Source of the DNA: Prorocentrum cordatum
Taxonomy: Eukaryota; Sar; Dinophyceae; Prorocentrales; Prorocentraceae
NCBI GenBank assembly: GCA_963575745.1
Contig: CAUYUJ010018616.1
Span: 677,292-741,291, forward strand
Reading direction: 5' to 3'
Length of the DNA stretch: 64,000 nt
Shown here: in pieces, positions 35,206 to 46,488 of the stretch
How the letters are laid out: each line of letters opens with the position of its first letter
How positions within the stretch are numbered: position 1 is the stretch's first letter
The notes under the pieces: model-generated
The model's database searches: none
What the model saw: only the letters and a program-made list of their open reading frames with translations
What the model was told of the DNA's origin: nothing
Translations under genes and position numbers: made by a program

Positions 35206-35544
35206 AGTAGACGCAATACTATTACTAGGGGTTAAATGTACTAGCGCTGGTACTTAGTAGTACAAGTAATACACATACTATTACTTCGTATTATTATTCA
35301 ACGCAGCCAGAAAGTATGTGTAGTCCCACCAGCCCTTTGGGCGTGAGTGGTTTAGGGAGCCCGCTTTGTTCTCAACCCTTTTCTTCCCCTTCGGGGAGGG
35401 GTTTACCCCTCCCCCTACCCCCTCCCCCTGGGCCTGGAGAGGGCGTTCCGCGGGTGGTCAGAGGGGTCGTTTTTGACTCCTGGGAGGGCTAAAAAACGAC
35501 ACCCCTCACGAGGATTATGGCCCCGACGGGGGGAGGCAGAAAAA
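35206..35544. other. Spacer with palindromic CCCCTCCCC tract
   Basis: 35380-35430 folds (CCCCTTCGGGGAGGGG...CCCCTCCCCC). Otherwise unique. Confidence 0.35.
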
Positions 35545-35745
35545 ACCCTCTCCTCTTCTTTGAAGCCAAATTCATTGATTTTACTACGGTTTTGGCCCCA
35601 TGTTGGCCTTCCGAGGGGGCAGCGCTCCTTAAAGCCCCCCTCTTCCTTCAAGGCAAAATCATTGATTTTACGAAGGTTTTGCCCTCATGTTGCCCTTCTG
35701 AGGGGGCAACGCTCATTAAAGCTTCCCTCTTCCGTGATCGATTCC
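35545..35745. repeat. ~88-bp tandem duplication
   Basis: Two copies with CATTGATTTTAC, GGTTTT(G)GCCC, ATGTTG(G/C)CCTTC and GAGGGGGCA(G/A)CGCTC, followed by the start of a third. Confidence 0.85.
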
Positions 35746-36080
35746 CTCCAAGATGGCCCCAAGAAGCGCCCAGGAGGCACCAAGAGGCCCCACGATGGCC
35801 CCAAGAGACCCCCAGGAGGCCCCCAAGAGGCCTCCAAGAGGCCCCCAAGATGCTCCCAAGAGGCGCCCAAGAGGCCCCAAGAGGCTCCCCCGAGGCACCC
35901 AAGACGCTCCTGGAAGCCCCTGGAGCCGCCAAGAGGCCCCCAAGAGGCCCCAAACGGCCTCCAAGAGGCTCCCAAGAGGCCCGAAGAGGCTCCCCCAAGG
36001 CACCCAAGACGCTCCTAGAAGCCCCTGGGGCCGCCAAGAGGCCCCGATGACGCCCCAAAAGGCATCCAAGAGGCTCCCAA
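35746..36080. repeat. Degenerate CCCCAAGAGGCC repeat with higher-order unit
   Basis: 9-18-bp units of CCAAGAGGCCCC type; a larger unit containing GAGGCACCCAAGACGCTCCT occurs twice (near 35895 and 35995). Confidence 0.85.
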
Positions 36081-36335
36081 AACGACTCACACCACGACGA
36101 GGGCCCCGAACGACTCACACCACGAGGAGCCCGAACGAGTCACACCAGGAGGAGGGGCCCGAACGACTCACACGACGACGAGGGGCCCGAACAACTCACA
36201 CCACGAGAAGCCCGAACGACTCACCACCCCGAACGACTCACATCACGAAGAGCCCGAACGATTCACACCAGGAAGAAGGGCCCGAACGACTCACACCAGG
36301 ACAAGAAACCCCAAACGACTCAAACCACGAGGAGC
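36081..36335. repeat. ~27-bp minisatellite GAACGACTCACACCACGA, ~10 copies
   Basis: Units read CCCGAACGACTCACACCACG with A/G-rich linkers of variable length. Confidence 0.9.
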
Positions 36336-36745
36336 GCTTTCTCTCCCTCCTCCTCCGCCTCGTCCTTCTCCCGCTCCCACCACAAGGAGGATGTACAAGG
36401 AGGCGGGAGGAAGGAGGAACAGGGGAGATATGCGGGGGCAGGCGGAAACACGCCTGAAAAACACGACTGTCGGCATGCTTCGCAAGAGTTGATGTTTTGA
36501 GATGGGCTGGTGGGCATACGCGAAGCGTAAAGAATAGGGCGAGTACGAATACTCAGTACTTTAAGTACTGAGCCAAGCTTCGTACTCGTGCTAGCGCGTC
36601 GTAGTTTGAGTGCTCGTACTGAACGGGACTTAGTAATAGCATTCGTACTAGACCGTAGTAGTAGCCCGCATAAGAATAGTACTAGCGCTATCGCCCTGAA
36701 CGCAGAGCGGACTGTGATCAGACTATGGCAATGAGAAAATTGAGA
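36336..36745. other. Spacer with GTACT palindromes
   Basis: CTCAGTACTTTAAGTACTGAG (about 36552-36572) is a near-perfect palindrome inside inverted GAGTACGA/TCGTACTC boxes, followed by further CGTACT words. No exon. Confidence 0.5.
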
Positions 36746-36749
36746 TCGG

Positions 36750-37200
36750 CGAGTGCGCGCGGCGCTGAGGCGAAAGCCGCATTTTGAAAACCAGCCGCCC
36801 CCAATCAGCGAACCTCTTGCAATTTGTTTAAACGAATGTGCGCGACGCTATGGCGAGAGATACGGTTTGAAAACGCCCCGCCCTCCATCCGTGAAGCTCT
36901 TGCAGAATTCCTGAACGGACGAATTCGCAACGCCCTCAATCAGTGAAACTCTGGCAAAATGCTCAAAACGAATATGCGCGGCGCCAGGCCAAAAAATGCA
37001 GTTTGAAAACGACCCGCCCTCCATCCGCGAAGATCTTGCCAATGTTTAAAAAGAATGCGCGCGGCGCCAAAACAAGAATGCATTTTGAAAACAACCCGCG
37101 TTCCATCCGTGAAGCTCTTCTTCTTGAAACGACTGTGCGCGGCGCGAAGGCGAGAACCACATGTTGAAAGCGAGCCGCCCTCAACCCGTGCAATGGGTAG
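36750..37200 (+). repeat. 85-bp satellite, opposite orientation, 5-6 units
   Basis: Units carry GCGCGGCGC, GCATTTTGAAAAC, GCCCTCCATCCGTGAAGCTC and TTGCAAA/TGTTTAAA, the reverse complement of 30881-31270. The following GGCCATTGCGCGCCCTCCAT with GGTACCAAAACTGG (37200-37235) reappears inverted at 63060-63105. Confidence 0.8.
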
Positions 37201-37339
37201 GCCATTGCGCGCCCTCCATGATGGTACCAAAACTGGTCCTCCCCACCTGGGCCGCCGACTCCCCGCGGGGGCCTTTTTCGGCAACCGTAGGGCGCCCCGC
37301 GAGGACAGAAACCGCGATGTTACGATCCAGGAAATGGTT

Positions 37340-37600
37340 CAAACAAAACAACTTGGATTTGGGAAAATGGGAGGAAACAACACGTCGAATTCGGAAAACA
37401 TGAAAAAACAACAACTTGAATTTAGGAAATGGATAAAACACAAGAGGTTGAATTTGGAAAAAGATGGAAAAACATCAAGTTGAGTTTGGAAATGGAGAAA
37501 ACACAAGAACTGGAAATTTGAAAAACCACGAACGAACAACAAGTTGAATTCGAAAAGGTGGGGGAGACACAACACGTTGAATTGGGGAGGTTGGGAATAT
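37340..37600. repeat. A-rich ~36-bp tandem repeat
   Basis: About seven diverged units of AACAACAAGTTGAATTTGG and AAAATGGA. Confidence 0.75.
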
Positions 37601-38235
37601 CTGAGGAGTAACATTGTTTTTGTCCAGGCGTGGATGTTGGAGGGCCATATATTTGATCGACCGATGACATTTACATAGGCGTGTATGTTCAACCTGTTAT
37701 GCTTGAGGGTGCAATGATGTGTGCCGATAGTCAATGAGGTTGTTCTCGCGGAGCACGGTCATTGCGGCGTTTTTTTTCGGACGGGTGTGTTATCAGCGCG
37801 CGGCGCGAGGTCCCTCTGTCCTTCTGTCCTCCTCATCCTCCTTCCCTCTTCCTCGTCTTCCTCCTCCTCCTTCCCCTCCTCCTCCTCCTCCCCCTCCTCC
37901 TCCTCCTCCTCCTCCTCCTCCATCCTCCTCCTCCTCCTCCCTCACCCATTCTCCTCCTCCCTCCTCCTCGTCCTCCCTCCTCCTCCTCCTTCTCCTCCTC
38001 CCCCTCCTCGCACCGAGCAGATCAGCAGAAGGATTGCTGCCAGGATCGGTGATCAAGCATAATCGCGTGCGCCTCGGGCATGCCATTTTCGTTTGACCCC
38101 CCCCCCCCCTGAGGGAAAGAGAAACAAACTCCTCTTCCTCATCCTCCCCCCTTCCTCTCCTTCCTCTCCCTCCCTATCGTCCTCCCTCCTCCCCCCTCCT
38201 CAGTGGATGTTCTCGGAGTGCTGGTAAGGAGTGAC
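37601..38235. other. Spacer with CTC array upstream of gene A
   Basis: 37810-38015 is CTC-rich, 38095-38110 a C-run, 38125-38200 CT-rich. A short reading at 37721-37790 (MPIVNEVVLAEHGHCGVFF) is a possible exon but too short to accept. Confidence 0.4.
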
Positions 38236-38247
38236 GTTATCTTGCAG
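38236..38247 (+). promoter_or_regulatory. Candidate trans-splice acceptor for gene A
   Basis: GTTATCTTGCAG has a pyrimidine-rich run ending in AG 60 bases before the ATG at 38308 and 20 bases before the relict leader. Dinoflagellate mRNAs receive a spliced leader at such sites; that this one is used is inference. Confidence 0.4.
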
Positions 38248-38267
38248 TGTCGTTGTTTTCATTGGCA

Positions 38268-38284
38268 CCATAGCCATTTTGGCT
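38268..38284 (+). other. Relict spliced-leader sequence
   Basis: CCATAGCCATTTTGGCT matches the dinoflagellate leader CCGTAGCCATTTTGGCT at 16 of 17 bases; the leader's last bases (CAAG) are not preserved directly. It lies 23 bases before an ATG opening a long gene. Such genomic relics are known in dinoflagellates and mark cDNA re-insertion. Confidence 0.65.
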
Positions 38285-38307
38285 TCCTTGAAGCGCATCC
38301 GTGCTGC

Positions 38308-41300
38308 ATGGCGCGGGCCGAAGACTTGGCCGCGGCCATATTTCGCCACTCCGTTCCGAAACCAGACGATGCAGAATTTGGTTACCCGAGGTTGCGGTTT
38401 CTCTCGGAGCGGGCGATGGTACGTTGCATTCTAGAGGTGATTCGGCTTGGGAATGTGTTGCATCAGTCACCCCCCCAGTGGTGTGTGTATGTGCGCGTTT
38501 GTGTGTGAGTGTGTGCGCGCGCGTGTGCGCGCGTGTGCGTGGAGGGCGGGGGGGGGACGGGGCTCGCAAAGATGTTTCAGACCAAAGGTGACAGCAGGCG
38601 GTGGCCCACTGGACGAGTACGCCGTGGTTTCGGCAGTGCGTTCCAGTGGCAGTGGCTTGAGCACGGATCATATGCGGCAAACGCTGGGTAGTCTGAAGAT
38701 CGAGATCCCGTCTGCGCAGACGTGGCACAACTTGGACTATTCGGTATTGCCGCGGGCTTCGAACGCAGGGGCGCCCCCTCCCCGGAGCCCCGTGGTCTGT
38801 GGAGGAGGAGGAGGAGGGGGAGGAGGAGGGAGGAATATAATAGGAGGAGAAGGGGGGGAGGAGGAGGAAGAGGAGGAGGATGATGAGGATATATCCAGGA
38901 TAGTTGGGGGAGGAGGAGGAGGAGGAGGAGGAGGAGGAGGAGGAGGATGAGGAGGAGGAGGAGGAGGATGGGGGGGGAGGGGGAAGGAGTAGGAGCAGGA
39001 GTAGCAGGAGGAGGGGACAAGGGTGGTTGCCCCTGCCCAGGTGTGGTCGAGGTTGAAGCTTCCAGAGAAGAGGCGTGCCCTTCACTCTGTCCCGAAGGTT
39101 CCGAAGGTTCCGAAAGCCAAGGCGGCCCCGCCCAGGCCTCTGCCCAAACCGATCCCGGGGCCGATGGCGAAACTGAAAGCAGTCGCGAAGGCAAAGGTGA
39201 AGGCAAAAGCAAAAGCCATGCTACGGCGCCCGATTGTGCGCATGAAGAACCGATTGGGACAAAAGGCCACGACAATACGGCAACTCAGGAAAGAGAACAA
39301 GGTTTTGCATGACAGGTGTGCGATTCGCGAAATGCATCGGCTTCCTTGGCTTGCAGCTCTGATGCCATGCCTCGCGCCCCCTGCCCCCTGCCCCCTTTTC
39401 TCTTTCGCCAAACGTTGGGCGGCGGTTGGGGGCGGGGCGCAGGCGGGCCGTGCGTTGGGCATTGGTCGGAGTTGCGAGCCGAGGGGATCAGTGCATCCCG
39501 CTGGGGTCGCACATAGGGTCGAACGTCTCGAAGCCGAGGTAAAACTTCTCAGGAAAGAAAACAAAGAGAAGGGGTCGTACGTCAAACACGCCAAGAAGCG
39601 CCGCAAAACATCCACCAAGTTCGTCGTCAGTACCCGAGGTGGATACGAAATGGCGCTGAAGCGCAATCTAGGCGGGGCGGAGGGGCCCTCAAGTTCACGC
39701 CTCACTCCAATATACCAACAATCCCACCCCCGTTGTTTGGACTTCCCCGAGGGGGGTGGGCCTTAGACCAATGCCCCGGGGGGGTCGCTCGAGGGCACAG
39801 CGGTTGCGCCGCGCTGCTCGTCGGGCTCGAGGCGGAGGTCAAGCGGGGCGCCTTGACGAGATGGGAAAGAATCCTAGCTCGGTCTATATTGACTCGTTCC
39901 AGATTGTGGTTTGAAGCGCAGTACGAGATTCAGAAGCATCATTTGACTCATGTGGATGAGGATAGCGAGCAGCACGAGGGGCAGATGTCGAGGTCGTTGT
40001 TATATTCGATACAGTGCGTGCGAGGTGATGCGACTAATAGCGCAGTGGGTTCCCATGCCGAGAAAGCTCACACTCTGGAGCTGAGCACATATTTCCGTTT
40101 CCTTGCGGGTGAAAGTTCTTTTCGGACCAACTGGGCCGATTTGCAGAAGGTGCCGCTCAATTGCGATTCGAGTTTGCAGCGTTCGATTTTCTTAAAGCAG
40201 GTCTCATCGCTGGGCTCCAAGACGTGGGTCGATTTGGCTCCTGATTTCGCTGATGCTCCGAGCCCTGGTGAGCCGCTGAACATATCTGTTTGGATGTTCA
40301 CGACGGATGCTGGTGGAGACCAGGCGCGGCGCAGGGTCCGCCCAACCAACCCCGTGACACTTATATGTAAGTTTTCCCCCTCCCTCCTCCCGCCTCCTCC
40401 TCCTCCTCAGGGACTCCTCCTCCTCCTCCCTCCTCCTCCTCCTCCTTTTCCTCTCCTTTTTCGCCTCCAGCAAACGAGAGATGAGACGGAAAGGGGATGA
40501 GGGAGAGAGAGAAGGGGGGGATGCGTTTGCATCGTAGCGTGAGATTACCAGGAAGCTGGACACTGGCTGCATCTGATTTAGGCTGACCTGGGCGAGAGCT
40601 TGACACGCATGTATGTGGCTGCATGTCTTTCCAGCGCGCGGCCGTGCGTGGACGCGCGCGCGTGCCCAGCGCGTGGCCGCGTGTGAATCTAACCGCGCGC
40701 GTGTCCAGCTTCCCGGCATCGCTTCCCAGGTGGGGGCGGAATCTTTGATCAGTGACGACTTCCGAGGATTTTTGCGCTTGTGGAAGTTTCGAACATACTG
40801 CATGCACCATCAATTGCATTTAATAGCGCAGAAGCAGATCAAGAAGCCAGGTCGGCTCCCCAACGCGAGTTACTTCAGCGCGTTGGCAACGATTGTCAAT
40901 GTCTGGAGGGCAGGTGGGAACCATCGGAAGCTGCGAGAGGCGTGGGAGGAGTTGACCACCAAGGTCCGAGACTCAGTAGCCGCGAGTGCGGCCGATCGAA
41001 TGCCGGCCCCCCAACCTTTGCCCCGTGGGTCCCGTGGGTTCTCAGAAACAGAAACACGAAAACAAAACATGTTGCGGCAGGGCGCCGGGGAGACGCTGGG
41101 GGTTGCTTTAGTTGACGATCCCCCCCCTGGTTGAATCGGCAAACCCCTTCTCTTCCTCCTCCGCCCTCTCCGCGCCCCTGCATGCCCTTTCTGTCGGTCG
41201 GCGGGCAATCGGGCAATCGGGCCAGCGCCCAGATCGTGCGTCTGGCGGCGTGGCGGCGTGGCGGCAACGAGCCGGCGGCGAACTGCGGGGGCGGACGGCG

Positions 41301-43430
41301 ACGAAGACGACGTCGTGCCTCGCTGCTGCTGCTGCTGCTCTTCCTGCTCCGCCTCCTCCTCCTCCTCCTCCTCCTCGCCCTCCTACTCCTCCTCATCCTC
41401 TTCCTCCTCATCTCCCTCGTCGCCATCCTTCCCCGGCCGTTCGCCGTTGGCCAGTCAACGCCCCGGCATTGCTGAGGCACGCGCCGCCAGGGTGTGCTCT
41501 GGCTTACCGCATCGCCCTCTCCGGGGCAGGTGGTGCGCGCGCACGCATGCCGAACAGTTCTTCATCAGGGCGGGCCCCGTGGAGACGCCGATTGTATTTC
41601 GAAAAGCATTGATCATAGATGCGTCTGAATCCAAATCAAGCAACAAACGAAGCAAAAAAGAAACGAGAGATGAAGGCGACGGAAGGACGATTTTGGAGTT
41701 GGGTTTAGAGGGGCTGGACACCCCTGACGCTTACTTTGAAAGGGTCGGAGTTTGGACAAAGTCTTCGGATGCAGCTCTGTCTTCGCACCTTTTCTGGGAG
41801 GACCTCTTCATCAAACACATAAGCAGAACGCCGATATCAGAGTTTCACTTCTCTTTGCAAAAACGGTCTGGCACAGAGAAAGGCAAGGGCGTGATGTTCG
41901 AGTTGGTGTATACCAAAGTTGGAGAAACCAGCGCCAAGTTTGATGCTCTCATTGCGGCCGACCTCGATAGCTCATGGGGCCTGCTGATGGATATCGCTCG
42001 CAGTCATGGAGATGAGGTCCAGTGCATTCGTTTGGCTGTGGCGCACGTTCTTCAAGTCCGATGGCAGCAAAATTGCATCGCCATCGCGCAGCCCACCCCG
42101 AGACATGCGCCATGCGCCCCTGGCTGAAGGCAGGGAGGGGGGGCGAGGGCGTGGCCCCTCGCCCCCCTTCACTTTCGATCAGGGATGCGTCTGGGCAGGC
42201 AGGAGGTGGGAGCGCGAAGGCGGCGCAATGTTGGTCGCCCCAGGCCTCTGCAGATTTTCATCGTCGTTTCACGTGCTTGGTGCGATCGTACCCGCTTTAT
42301 CTGTTGTGGCTCGTTCGCTCTCCCCCCTATAAGAAATGCAAGATTCGATCTGAGGTGGCAACCGAGCTCTTGGACCCAGCCACGAAAATCAACGATGAGA
42401 CATCGGCCAAATTTGTTGTGCTATTCAATGCCGAGCTCCGCGAAGCTGCCACGACTGGGGTTTGGCCTCTGTACGCACAAGAGCTGATTCTTGACATTGG
42501 GAATTGATGGCCAGATAACACCCAAGAAGTTGAGGGGCTTAACAACACAATCAAAACAATCGGAAAAAGGGCGCCTTCAATTACCTGGGGTCTTATGTCC
42601 GATCGAGTTTTAGCAAAGAAAGATATCCAACAATGCAGAGACAAAACGGCCCGTGCTAAATACACGTCCCTCTGCGTGGACGCCCACGATCTTATCAACC
42701 ATTACGTGAAAGATGAACATGCCCGATATGAAGAGGTTAAGCCAGACTCCTACCCGCCACCGATCCCTGGGGGCCCAGCGTACGGTTACGTGGCGCCGTC
42801 AGGGACAGACGCCTTAACTGATGAAGATAAGTGCTGCGCTAAGTTTATATTCGAGCTCAAAAAGGCAGCCAGGACGGCGGAAACGATTGGCGACCTGATG
42901 GAACCCCGGGGTCGAAACAGTGGTGCCTCTCCCTCCCCCCCCCCGTTCTCCCCTGTCTCCGCTCCCCCCCTCTTCCCCCAGGGGGCGGGTAACTCCACCC
43001 CCCCCTCTTCTCCCCGCCAGCCCGAGGATTTGAACGCCAACGCCGTTATCTTTTTCGAGGTGGTGCAGGCTTTCGAAGACGTCGATGCCCCCATTGAGCA
43101 ACTTGGCACTGAGGCAAGCATTCCTTCGTCCAGTTACTATACGAAACTGTGGATGACGCAAGTCGAGATTCGCGCTGGCGACGAGGGCGATCGATTCGGC
43201 ATCGCGTCTGTGAAGGTCCCCATGAGTGACACAGTTGAGCCGCTGACGCGGGCGATCCGGCGAGTCCACAACATGGCGCTTGTGCACCCAGAGGGCACCC
43301 TCGAGGCCGATATGAAGTTCCACGGCGACGTACACGTTTCTGGTTTGAGTTTGGTTCGGGACAGATCGTCGGCACAACACGCGACCATTGTAGATGCAGT
43401 TCCTTTGCTGTCGTTGCATGAATTCTGCAG
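38308..43430 (+). CDS. Gene A: multi-exon RNase H-fold (hAT-like) transposase-type protein, interrupted by TGA
   Basis: Start ATG 38308 (MARAEDLAAAIFRHSVPKPD). Exons read by eye: 38308-38418, 38588-38791, 39041-39301, 39443 to ~39710, ~39800-40366, 40635 to ~41010, ~41570-42055, 42244 to ~42905, 43021-43430. Clean GT-AG phase-0 introns include 38792-39040, 39302-39442 and 42056-42243. Regions: Lys/Pro-rich basic part and coiled coil (VERLEAEVKLLRKENKEKG), then FTTDAGGDQ (Asp codon 40306), CMHHQLHLI (40799) with YFSALATIVNVWRAG, and QEVEGLNNTIK (about 42523). Order Asp, Cys/His, Glu recalls the hAT transposase core; I infer this, no search was run. In-frame TGA at 42505-42507 splits otherwise continuous sequence. 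Probably continues into 43580-46984. Confidence 0.6.
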
Positions 43431-43579
43431 GTGGGAGGGGCGGGCGGAAACGCGAGCAGCGTGTTGCGATCCGAGCCTGGTCGGAACGGAGACCCTAAAT
43501 CCTAAACCCTTAACCCTGTAAGCCTGAGGCCTAAACGCAAGAAGACGCATATTCGCGCGGGGTGGCTGGTGGCGGGAAG

Positions 43580-44542
43580 ATGGGGGGCGGGGGAAGCGGG
43601 CCCTCGAAATTGTTGCAACTTGGACGACCACTGGTCCTGCATCATTGCCCCGACCCCTGGCCCCAGGACCAGGTGTTTTTGTGCCCGCGCGCGGGCCTCG
43701 GAGCTCTCCGAGGGGGGGAAGGGTTTCCTCTCTGCCCGCCCGAGCCCCCCCAGGTGCAAGCTGCGCGGCCCCAGCCGCCGCCGGCGCGGCGGCCGCCGCG
43801 GCCCCGTCGCGTTCAGGGGCTTCCACGAGGCGATGGCGCTCCTGCGCGGGGCCCCGCCGGCCCCGGCGGAGGCAGCGGAGGCGGAGGCAACCTTCTTTCT
43901 CTTTGCCACCCCCTTCCTCCCGTGCAGGGGAGGAGTAGGAGTAGGAGGAGGAGGGGGGGGGGAGGAGGAGGAGGACAAGGATGAGGGTGAGGAGGAGGAG
44001 GAGGAGGAGGAGGAGGAGGGGGAGGAGGAGGAGAAGGAGGGGGAGGACATGGTGAGAAGAAGCGGGAGGGGAAGCAGGAGGAGAAGGGGGTCCTCCTCCC
44101 TCCTCCTCTTTCCCCTCCCGCTCCTCCTGGAGGAAGAGGGGGGGCCCGCCCCTCCTCCCCTCCCCCTCCTCCTCCTCTCCTCCTCCTCCTCTCCCCCCCC
44201 CCCCACTCCTCCTCCTCCTCCTCCTCCTCCTGGAGGAGGAGGGGAGGGAGGAGGAGGGGGGGGGGGAGGGGGGAGGGGAGGAGGAGGAGAGGCAAGGGGG
44301 GGGAGCTGGCCTGAGGCCGCCCACGTGCCCGCTGAGCTTGACTTCGACGACGGCGGCGACGACCTTTTTGACGAGGGGGAGATGCGGGAGGCCATGGCTG
44401 ACGTGGCCCACGACCGCGCAGGGGGCATGGAGCCGCTCATGGACGAGGGGGACGCCAGGGGGGACCGCCTTTGGGACGTGGTTGAAGATAACATCGAGGA
44501 CTCTTGGACGGCAATGTTTCGGAACACCCGAACGCCCTGGCC
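43580..44542 (+). CDS. Gene A continuation: Cys-rich exon and acidic exon
   Basis: The GT at 43431 leaves phase 2; an AG at 43578-43579 restores the frame, joining HEFCR to WGAGEAGPRNCCNLDDHWSC. This exon runs to about 43890 (GPVAFRGFHEAMALLRGAPP). After a GGA/CTC intron an exon (about 44320-44542) reads AELDFDDGGDDLFDEGEMRE, AMADVAHDRAGG, WDVVEDNIEDSWTAMFRN and meets a GTAGAT donor. Acidic and helical; role unknown. Confidence 0.5.
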
Positions 44543-45374
44543 GTAGATTTGAGTACCAGCCCCCCCCCCCCCCCCCCCCCCCGGAGCAAAAACAAACCAG
44601 CTTCCGCGCCCGAGGCCAAGGGCTAGATATTCGTGCAGGCGCAGCATACGTAAGCATATACAAGCGATATACACATTTTCATATGTTAAATGTGTACACG
44701 CACACATACGTACAGACATTCTGTATCCAGTATAGTATACATGCATACGTGTGCTTAGTATGCATGCAGCATGCATGCACGCTGTTTCGTTGCTCCACCC
44801 CGCATGCCCCCGCTGTGGCGCCGCGCTGGCCTTAGGAGGCAGTTGCTGAAGGCCTGTACCGAAAAGCTGTCGCCGACAGCTCTGCCGTGCTTGGGCTGGC
44901 CCCCGAGGGAAGCTGAGCTCGAGCTCAACCTGGCCGCCCCCTGGCCCTTTCAACCGCTTGTCCCAGGGGGCGCTTTTTCAAGCGATTTGCCTCGGGGGAG
45001 ATTTTACAACCAACCCTTTTCCCCCGAAGGGGTGGGGGGGTGGGTTTCAAAAACAATGTCCCGCGGGGGCTGCCCGGGGCTAGGGGCTAGGGGGGCGGCC
45101 CGCACTGCCCGTTGCGGATTGGGGCAGGGCGGGGGCTCCCAGGATTTCCAGGGGCGCCCAGGGGCGGCAAACGGCAAACGCACCAGGATGGGCGAAGGGC
45201 CTAGGGGGCTGCCTCTTCCACTTCACCCTGCTCCTCCTCCTCCTCCTCCTTCCTCCTTGTCTCTTCCTCCTCCTCCTTCTCCTCCTCTTCGTTCTGTGTG
45301 AGCGTCTGGCCTCGGGGGCCGGGGCCCTCCTCGTCGCCGCGGCCGGATGCGGCTCGAAGAATAGAATGGGCTGG
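44543..45374 (+). other. Presumed intron of gene A
   Basis: Contains a 23-base C-run (44560-44582), a TATA/CATAC-rich stretch with TACGTA and GCATGC words (44620-44780), and GC-rich sequence ending in CTC repeats (45230-45290). No exon accepted. Confidence 0.35.
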
Positions 45375-45726
45375 GGGTCCTGGCAACGCCCCAGGGGCCT
45401 GGTGCATCTTCGCCGCGGCTTCGGATCCGCGATTCCCGTCCCGAGGTCTCTGCTGCTGGCGACGGCGGCGCCGACCCGCCCCTCCCAGGCCTCTCGGGCC
45501 TCGCAGACGCTTCGGCCGAGGTAGCGAAGGAAACGTTGCTTTTAGCATCGCATGGCCTCGCGCCAGCCGCCGCACCTGCTGCAATTGGAGACGTGGAAGT
45601 TGCGGGCTGTAGTTGGGCCACATCAGTATGGATGCTAGCCCACGCGTTGGAGTTCGCACAGCAGCCAGTGCGCCATACCTGGAAGCTCAGGCACGTGTCT
45701 CTAGTGGAGGTGCCCCTCCCTTCAGC
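45375..45726 (+). CDS. Exon, probably gene A or an adjacent gene
   Basis: Open to TGA at 45728-45730: GLADASAEVAKETLLLASHG, LAPAAAPAAIGDVEVAGCSW, ATSVWMLAHALEFAQQPVRH, TWKLRHVSLVEVPLPS. Third bases are mostly G or C. Exact splice sites unresolved. No domain. Confidence 0.45.
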
Positions 45727-46095
45727 CTGATCGCCGGCCCCTCCGGTCCATGGCGCCTCCCTGCGATGGCGGCCCCATCTTTCCCCCACCTCCTCCGCCG
45801 TTTCCTCCTTCTCGCCCTTCCCTCTCCTCTTCCCATTGCCCATCTGGCCCCCCTCCGCCTTCACCTCCTCCTTCTCCCCCTCCTCTCCTCCCTTCCTCCC
45901 TCCCCCCTCTCCTCCTCTCCTCTTGCTTCCCCGCCTCCGCCTCCTCCTTTCCTCCTTCCCCACCTCCTCCTCCTTTTTCGGGGGGCCGCGATCGTCGGGC
46001 AGGTGCACAGGGGCGTCGTCGTCGCCCTGGGCCCAAGCGTTGCGTGGCCCCAGGTGGAGCACGTTGTCCAGGATGGAGGGGATGATATAATGCAG

Positions 46096-46348
46096 AGAGA
46101 GAGTTGGTGTACATCCAATTTGACACTTGGACGGACGCCAAGAAAGAAGGCCGCATTGTCGAGTTAGTAGATGGAAAGGTGAAATATCGTGAGCCTGGCC
46201 CTGAAAGGAAATTTGTTGTGGATTTTACTGAGAGGTTCGGACGCGGAGAAATTGCTGTCTTGCTGGTCAACACCACAGTGCGGCATATCAAATGTACGGA
46301 AGCGGACCGCCCGGAGATGCGCCCCGAGGTTCGTCGGGGCCACCCAGA
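46096..46348 (+). CDS. Exon with beta-strand-rich peptide
   Basis: VYIQFDTWTDAKKEGRIVEL, VDGKVKYREPGPERKFVVDF, TERFGRGEIAVLLVNTTVRH, IKCTEADRPEM, after a CTC-rich intron (45740-45960). Alternating hydrophobic pattern; no family named. Confidence 0.5.
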
Positions 46349-46488
46349 ATGATGATTGGCGGGGGGAAGGGGGGCAATCGAGTGGGGGTGCGATGATATC
46401 TCCAAGCCGATTGGACCAGAATCACAAAACAAACTCCCTCTCTCGGTCAGGGGCGTCGAACAGGGGGGGGGGCTCGGGTGCCTCCGAA

